Origin: Ignisphaera cupida
Lineage (GTDB): Archaea; Thermoproteota; Thermoprotei_A; Sulfolobales; Ignisphaeraceae
Direction: 5' to 3'
NCBI RefSeq assembly: GCF_030186535.1
Contig: NZ_JASNVW010000001.1
Coordinates: 558,001-622,000 of the forward strand
DNA length: 64,000 bases
Each line of letters starts with the position of its first letter. The stretch's first letter is position 1. This document shows positions 59,944 through 64,000 of the stretch, in pieces. The translations under genes and the position numbers were made by a program. The notes beneath the pieces are model-generated. The model saw only the letters and a program-made list of their open reading frames with translations. It had not been told where the DNA came from and ran no database searches.

Positions 59944-60003
59944 ACTGCTCAGCTGTGGGCCTTCATCATAATTTATCAGCGCTTTTAACCTTCATCACAA
60001 TTT
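59944..60003 (-). ncRNA. C/D box sRNA (double guide) downstream of polB1
   Basis: Reading the minus strand: box C GTGATGA (59998-59992), a 12 nt guide AGGTTAAAAGCG (59991-59980), and box D' CTGA (59979-59976). A 6 nt spacer follows, then box C' ATGATGA (59969-59963), a 10 nt guide AGGCCCACAG (59962-59953), and box D CTGA (59952-59949). All boxes match the archaeal consensus and the spacing is canonical. Predicted target strings are CGCTTTTAACCT and CTGTGGGCCT. The RNA is antisense to the gap between polB1 and the next gene and touches no ORF. Confidence 0.82.
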
Positions 60004-60064
60004 CTAAAAGCCTCACTTTTTATATTATGTGCTTTCTAGAACAAAAGTTTTTGGGAATATCAAT

Positions 60065-60313
60065 ATGGGGTTAGAAGAATTAAGCGAAGTATTTAACCAT
60101 TTTACAGTATTGTTTAGCAATGGTAATAATGTTATTGCAAAAACATTTGCATGGATTGGCATAGTGTTAATAGTGTTAGTGGCCTTATACTATTTAGCAG
60201 TAGGAGTAACAAAGCTAGCAAAAGCCTTTTGGAGAATGAATGTAAAATACCTCGGCCTTGTATTGTTAATGCTAGGAATAGTATTTGTAGCAATCTCATT
60301 AATTATACCATAA
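60065..60313 (+). CDS. Small membrane protein with two transmembrane segments
   Basis: This protein of about 82 residues starts at ATG 60065 (MGLEELSEVF). Two hydrophobic helices are at about 24-45 (TFAWIGIVLIVLVALYYLAV) and 59-81 (LGLVLLMLGIVFVAISLIIP), with a short basic loop. A TATA-like TTTTTATATT at 60016-60026 predicts a start near 60045. That makes the in-frame GTG 60029 unlikely as the start. No family recognised. Confidence 0.55.
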   Translation: MGLEELSEVFNHFTVLFSNGNNVIAKTFAWIGIVLIVLVALYYLAVGVTKLAKAFWRMNVKYLGLVLLMLGIVFVAISLIIP

Positions 60314-60380
60314 AATTATTTAAGTTTTTAAATCCTGTGGAACACCATTTTCTTTGAGTAATATAGAGAGGTAATGGTAA

Positions 60381-60812
60381 TTGAAAATACTGGTTCTACG
60401 GGCTGAGCTAGGTGAGATAAAGGAGAAAAATGTAGTTGAAGGTGATTTCAATAATGTTTTGAAAGATGTTGTGATGAAAGCTTTGAGTCTTTGGGAGCCA
60501 CAAAAATCAGATTTAATTGTGGTTAAACATAGACATGAAATAAACATAAAATTACCTATAAAAAAGGAGCAATACGATCTTTATTCACAACTTAATCTTA
60601 GGAGAAAGGGAGATGTTGCAACAATTGAGGTTCTAATATATTTGGTTAGTTTTGAAAATCAGTGGATAGATAATGATATTATTGATTCAAAAGTGTTTTT
60701 AGTAGCTCCATATATAGATGATTTCATCTCAGAGAAAATAGAGGATTTGGCAAAGGGTATAACATCACCAGAACGTAAAGAAGAAGAGGAAAAAGAAGTT
60801 GAAGAGGAGTAG
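60381..60812 (+). CDS. Hypothetical archaeal protein with acidic C-terminal tail
   Basis: This 143-residue beta-rich protein (KILVLRAELGEIKEKNVVEG, then SDLIVVKHRHEINIKLP, ATIEVLIYLVSF) has a tail of almost only Glu and Lys (KEEEEKEVEEE). It resembles an uncharacterised archaeal family (possibly DUF2286), but I cannot confirm this. The start is TTG 60381 with GAGGT 8 nt upstream. It is two genes after polB1 on the same strand. Confidence 0.55.
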   Translation: MKILVLRAELGEIKEKNVVEGDFNNVLKDVVMKALSLWEPQKSDLIVVKHRHEINIKLPIKKEQYDLYSQLNLRRKGDVATIEVLIYLVSFENQWIDNDIIDSKVFLVAPYIDDFISEKIEDLAKGITSPERKEEEEKEVEEE

Positions 60813-60817
60813 AAAAA

Positions 60818-61129
60818 TTATGTTGTTATTCCTAGAGCTAGCATTGCATCCTTTTTAGCTTTTTCTAAATCAACATCTAATGTTTTCTCATTTATAGGTA
60901 AACGTGTCAATATAGGCTTTATTTCTTCATCTATTTGTGCAAATAATTGAGGAAGCCATGCCATTCCAAATTCGTCTTTTTCACCATAAGTGTTTACAAA
61001 TACGTAGTCCTCTTCAATTATATCCAAAGGCACCTTTAAATAGTTAGCTATATCTTTTGCTATTGTCTCAAAATATTTATGCTGTGGAAGATGTTTTGCA
61101 GTAACTAAAATTAATTTCTTAATGTTCAT
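60818..61129 (-). CDS. Small hypothetical protein
   Basis: This 103-residue alpha/beta protein begins with a strand and helix (KLILVTAKHLPQHKYFETIAKDI). It continues with LDIIEEDYVFVNTYGEKDEFGMAWLP and a helical end. A thioredoxin-like or flavodoxin-like small domain is conceivable but no motif decides it. It is 58 nt downstream of the TGS GTPase on the same strand and converges with the acidic-tail gene across 5 nt. Confidence 0.5.
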   Translation of the reverse strand: MNIKKLILVTAKHLPQHKYFETIAKDIANYLKVPLDIIEEDYVFVNTYGEKDEFGMAWLPQLFAQIDEEIKPILTRLPINEKTLDVDLEKAKKDAMLALGITT

Positions 61130-61187
61130 TTTTGAAAACCTTTACTTAGCCAGTTTGAGGGAATAGGGTATTTAAGTTGTTATGAAA

Positions 61188-62345
61188 TTATTTTTTAAGA
61201 ACTATTTCAACAATATCTCCATCATGTAAAACATGGTCTAAGCCAACTCTTTGACCAGGATACTTCACAGAAGACCCCCATACCCTCGCATAAGCAAATT
61301 TTCTTACAAAGTCCTTATGAATTGCCTCTGCAACATTTTGTACTGTAGAACCTTTTTTAAGCACCAATGGCTTTGAAGATGGCTCTCCATTGGGAGGCTT
61401 TGTATATATCCTCACAATATTGAGCAACTCAAAAATTTTATTACCTAATACATCCTTATTGAAACCTCTAATTGCAGAAACAAAGAACACAGGTATTTTA
61501 AAATTGTTCAAGAAACCAATTTTTAGTGCAGCACCGTTATTGCCTAGAGCATCAATTTTATTTATCAGTATTAAAGCTGGTTTATATATTGTTCTTTCAA
61601 ATATTGCCTTCTCAACATCGTCTATATTCACCTCTCCATATATTTTAACAATAGCATTGTATATTCTATAACTATTTAGGAGTTTAATCACCTCATCCTC
61701 TGTTCCAACAAGTTTGCCATAATTAATTATTCTTATCCCACCTGCATGTCTTTTTTCAAATTCTACAAATCCCTTAGGCTTTTCAATAACAATTCCATGA
61801 TCATTTAGGAAATCGATGATAAGCTTGAAATCATTCTCATAATCTCTTGTCGCATCCAAAACTATTATAATTCCATCACTATTCTTAGCTAAACCAGCAA
61901 CTTTTGTGTTCCATCCACCACCATTAGGTATTATAGATGGTGCTTCAACAATTTGAAATTGAATATCCTTATACTGCATCATACCAATGGCAGGAAACTT
62001 GGTAGTATAGGGAACATCAGATACTTCAACTTTTGCTCCAGTCAAAAACTTTAGCAATGCACTCTTGCCAGATTTCGTTAATCCTAGTAAAACAAGTTGT
62101 GCAGCACCTTCCTTCTCAACAAAGAATGAAAGACCAGAACCTGTTTTTCTCTGTTTCTTCTCTTCAACTTCCTCTCTAAGTTCTGCCATTCTTTTTCTAA
62201 TCCAACGCACCAAGTTTTCTGTTCCTTTGTGCTTGGGAACAGCTGAAAGAAATTCCTCCAATGCACGAAGCTTTTCTTCAGGTGTCTTAGCTTCCATGTA
62301 TTTTACAAATTTTGCTTTAGCTTCAGCAGGTAAATTCGTAACCAT
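61188..62345 (-). CDS. DRG-like GTPase with TGS domain
   Basis: This 385-residue protein of the OBG/DRG class has a helical N-terminus (1-65). G1 GLTKSGKS is at 88-95 and G2-region VPYTTKFPAIG near 111-121. The G3 position reads IVEAPS instead of DxPG. G4 INKIDAL is near 260. A C-terminal TGS domain (from about 313) ends in GLDHVLHDGDIVEIVLKK. DRG proteins associate with ribosomes or polysomes. The altered G3 may change hydrolysis. Confidence 0.85.
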   Translation of the reverse strand: MVTNLPAEAKAKFVKYMEAKTPEEKLRALEEFLSAVPKHKGTENLVRWIRKRMAELREEVEEKKQRKTGSGLSFFVEKEGAAQLVLLGLTKSGKSALLKFLTGAKVEVSDVPYTTKFPAIGMMQYKDIQFQIVEAPSIIPNGGGWNTKVAGLAKNSDGIIIVLDATRDYENDFKLIIDFLNDHGIVIEKPKGFVEFEKRHAGGIRIINYGKLVGTEDEVIKLLNSYRIYNAIVKIYGEVNIDDVEKAIFERTIYKPALILINKIDALGNNGAALKIGFLNNFKIPVFFVSAIRGFNKDVLGNKIFELLNIVRIYTKPPNGEPSSKPLVLKKGSTVQNVAEAIHKDFVRKFAYARVWGSSVKYPGQRVGLDHVLHDGDIVEIVLKK

Positions 62346-62554
62346 TTTTAAACCCTAGAAACTAGTAAATTACTGAACCTGCTACATACTATAATATAAG
62401 GATAGCCAAATTGATTTAAAAAGATTAATAGTCATTAAACTCCTGACCTCCTCCATACTAAAAGAAAGATTTTCAAACATACTTTATATTAGAAACATTT
62501 AATTGCTAAATTAAAATAATTAGGTTTAAAACATGATATTATCTCTACATATTG

Positions 62555-63844
62555 TTACATCTTCAATAGTTTTCCAGCATATGTAGCATCGGCACTAAGA
62601 TACTTTTCAATTCTCAATAATTCATTATACTTAGCTGTTCTCTCTCCTCTTGCTGGTGCACCAGTCTTTATAAATGGTCCTTTAACTGCTACCGCTAAGT
62701 GTGCTATTGTGTTATCCTCACTTTCTCCACTTCTATGGCTAATTATGGTATAAATGTTGTTGTTTTTAGCTAATGTAATAAAATCAAGCGTTTCTGATAA
62801 TGTTCCTATTTGATTTGGTTTAACTATAACTGCTGAAACCGAATTATGTTTAATTGCTATCTCAAGTCTTTCAACACTTGTTACTGTTAAATCATCGCCA
62901 ACAATAATTGTTTTATTCTTCAATTCTTTTTTAAGTTCTGCATATGCTTCGAAGTCTTCTTCATTGAATGGGTCCTCAATACTTAAGATATTAAACTCTA
63001 TTGCAATTGATTTCCAATACTCCAAAAGTTTTTCTCTAGCTAATTTAGAGCCATCTATTACATATGTTTTGCTGGACTCATCATAGAATTGTGATGCTGC
63101 AGCATCAAGTGATATTCTAACCTGCTTTTCTGGATCATAACCACAGTTTTTAATAGCTTTTAAAAGAGTTGAAATAGCTTCTCTAACATATTTCATTGGT
63201 GGAGCATAACCTCCCTCATCACCAACATTAACTGCTGAAGCTCCATACATGTTCTTTAATACTGATTTCAATTCTTTGTATATCTCGACAGCAGCCCTCA
63301 TAGCCTCTGAAAATGTTTCAAACCCTATTGGAACTATCATAAATTCTTGAACAGCTAACTCATTTCCTGCATGAGCTCCTCCATTAATTATGTTCAAAAG
63401 TGGTATAGGCAATATTCTACTGTCTATACCACCTAAATACTGAAACAAAGGAATTTTAGCAGTATCTGCAGCTGCTTTTGCAACAGCCAAACTTGTTGCT
63501 AGAATTGCATTTGCACCTAGCCTAGACTTATTTGCAGTTCCATCAACTTGAATCATTATCCTATCTATTTCTCTCTGTCTTCTTGCATCAATGCCTTGTA
63601 TTGCTGGAGCAATATAATTAATAACATTTGAAACAGCCTTGGTTACACTACGTCCCTTAAACTTTGCGGCATCCCCATCTCTAAGTTCCAAAGCTTCGTA
63701 TTTTCCTCTAGAAGCTCCTGCAGGTGCTATTGCCCTGCCAATTCCACCACCAACAGTTTCAACCATGACTTCTACCGTTGGATCTCCACGTGAATCTAAA
63801 ACTTGTATGGCATCTACAAATCTTATTACATATGGATTAGACAT
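62555..63844 (-). CDS. eno: Enolase
   Basis: This 429-residue enzyme interconverts 2-phosphoglycerate and PEP. Visible motifs are VLDSRGDPTVEV (near 12-23) and GAHAGNELAVQEFMIVP. Metal Asp and Glu residues are in SLDAAASQFYDE and SIEDPFNEEDFEAY, with DDLTVT next. The catalytic Lys is in IVKPNQIGTLSE, then ISHRSGESEDNTIAHLAV. ATG 63844 has AGGTG 8 nt upstream and is preferred to GTG 63868. The 62346-62554 gap downstream is AT-rich without visible features. Confidence 0.96.
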   Translation of the reverse strand: MSNPYVIRFVDAIQVLDSRGDPTVEVMVETVGGGIGRAIAPAGASRGKYEALELRDGDAAKFKGRSVTKAVSNVINYIAPAIQGIDARRQREIDRIMIQVDGTANKSRLGANAILATSLAVAKAAADTAKIPLFQYLGGIDSRILPIPLLNIINGGAHAGNELAVQEFMIVPIGFETFSEAMRAAVEIYKELKSVLKNMYGASAVNVGDEGGYAPPMKYVREAISTLLKAIKNCGYDPEKQVRISLDAAASQFYDESSKTYVIDGSKLAREKLLEYWKSIAIEFNILSIEDPFNEEDFEAYAELKKELKNKTIIVGDDLTVTSVERLEIAIKHNSVSAVIVKPNQIGTLSETLDFITLAKNNNIYTIISHRSGESEDNTIAHLAVAVKGPFIKTGAPARGERTAKYNELLRIEKYLSADATYAGKLLKM

Positions 63845-63922
63845 TGCTGAAACACCTGTGGCTAACACGTACTAAGCTATATTAAGCAGAGACATAATAT
63901 ACTTTGCTTCTTTATCAAAACA

Positions 63923-63932
63923 CTTTATATAC
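63923..63932 (+). promoter_or_regulatory. TATA-like element for a rightward gene at the window end
   Basis: CTTTATATAC lies about 36-45 nt before ATG 63968. It is back to back with the enolase promoter region (minus-strand TATA-like AAGTATATTA at about 63895-63904). Confidence 0.4.
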
Positions 63933-63967
63933 ACTAACTAAGCAATGTTACATTGTGTGAGTCAAAA

Positions 63968-64000
63968 ATGGCTAGAAAAGAGAGTCGAAAAACTTTAAAC
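63968..64000 (+). CDS. Possible gene start cut by the window edge
   Basis: ATG 63968 opens eleven codons (MARKESRKTLN) to the end of the window, downstream of a good TATA-like element. Too short to identify. A basic N-terminus is all that is seen. Confidence 0.35.
   Translation, partial: MARKESRKTLN

Noticed and set aside
60466-60490. GTGATGA inside the acidic-tail gene
   Set aside because: No CTGA follows at guide distance; it is ordinary coding sequence.

Overview
The window is AT-rich, very compactly coded DNA from a hyperthermophilic crenarchaeon (Thermoproteota). Evidence: a Sulfolobus-type family B DNA polymerase (PolB1/Dpo1), Cdc48 ending in a proteasome-docking-like tail, NAC, stalk protein P1, archaeal AlaRS, TmcA, Taw1, DtdA, Hel308 and NucS, plus TATA-like promoters, GGTGA-type ribosome binding sites, GTG/TTG starts and 1-22 nt gene overlaps. 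A Desulfurococcales/Ignisphaera-like host is an inference. No tRNA, rRNA, CRISPR array or insertion sequence was seen.

Layout. 1-4.5 kb: the 5' part of a family 3 glycosidase, then a divergent BtuF/BtuC/BtuD-type importer followed by a radical SAM protein. 4.5-9.7 kb: a DUF62 (SAM hydrolase) gene coupled to a SpoIIM-like membrane protein, NAC, a beta-CASP ribonuclease, D-aminoacyl-tRNA deacylase and two unknowns. 9.7-24.9 kb: an amino-acid biosynthesis island with the minus-strand set ilvB-ilvN-ilvC-cimA-ilvD, a divergent plus-strand leuA-leuB pair, and a nine-gene minus-strand his operon (hisC-G-A-B-F-D-E-H-I) that converges on leuB. 25-31 kb: DUF362 plus ferredoxin, Hel308, an ArsB/NhaD-type transporter and a SecB-like gene with a partner. 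31-38.5 kb: two Lrp regulators, a large Hrq1/MrfA-like helicase, a thioredoxin-fold protein and several small crenarchaeal unknowns. 38.5-44 kb: alaS, the P1 gene, an MBL nuclease and taw1. 44-48 kb: a plus-strand row of DHH phosphoesterase, NucS, hotdog protein, UPF0282 and metallophosphoesterase. 48-64 kb: tmcA, cdc48, ppdK, a hexapeptide acyltransferase, polB1, small unknowns, a TGS GTPase and enolase.

The observations most worth checking are these. (1) The citramalate synthase gene in the ilv cluster is intact over its full length but has no usable start: an in-frame TAG lies three codons after an ATG, and one extra A in an A-run would restore a good N-terminus. (2) The roughly 170 nt leader of ilvB contains a small ORF that ends in a Leu/Ile-rich tail and terminates inside the ilvB ribosome binding site, which looks like an attenuation leader. 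(3) Two textbook double-guide C/D box sRNAs sit in gene junctions, at about 32.13 kb (+) and 59.95 kb (-). (4) A large helicase has a DELD motif II and an unassigned C-terminal half. (5) A compact DHH-NucS-hotdog-MBL-phosphoesterase row may be a functional unit.
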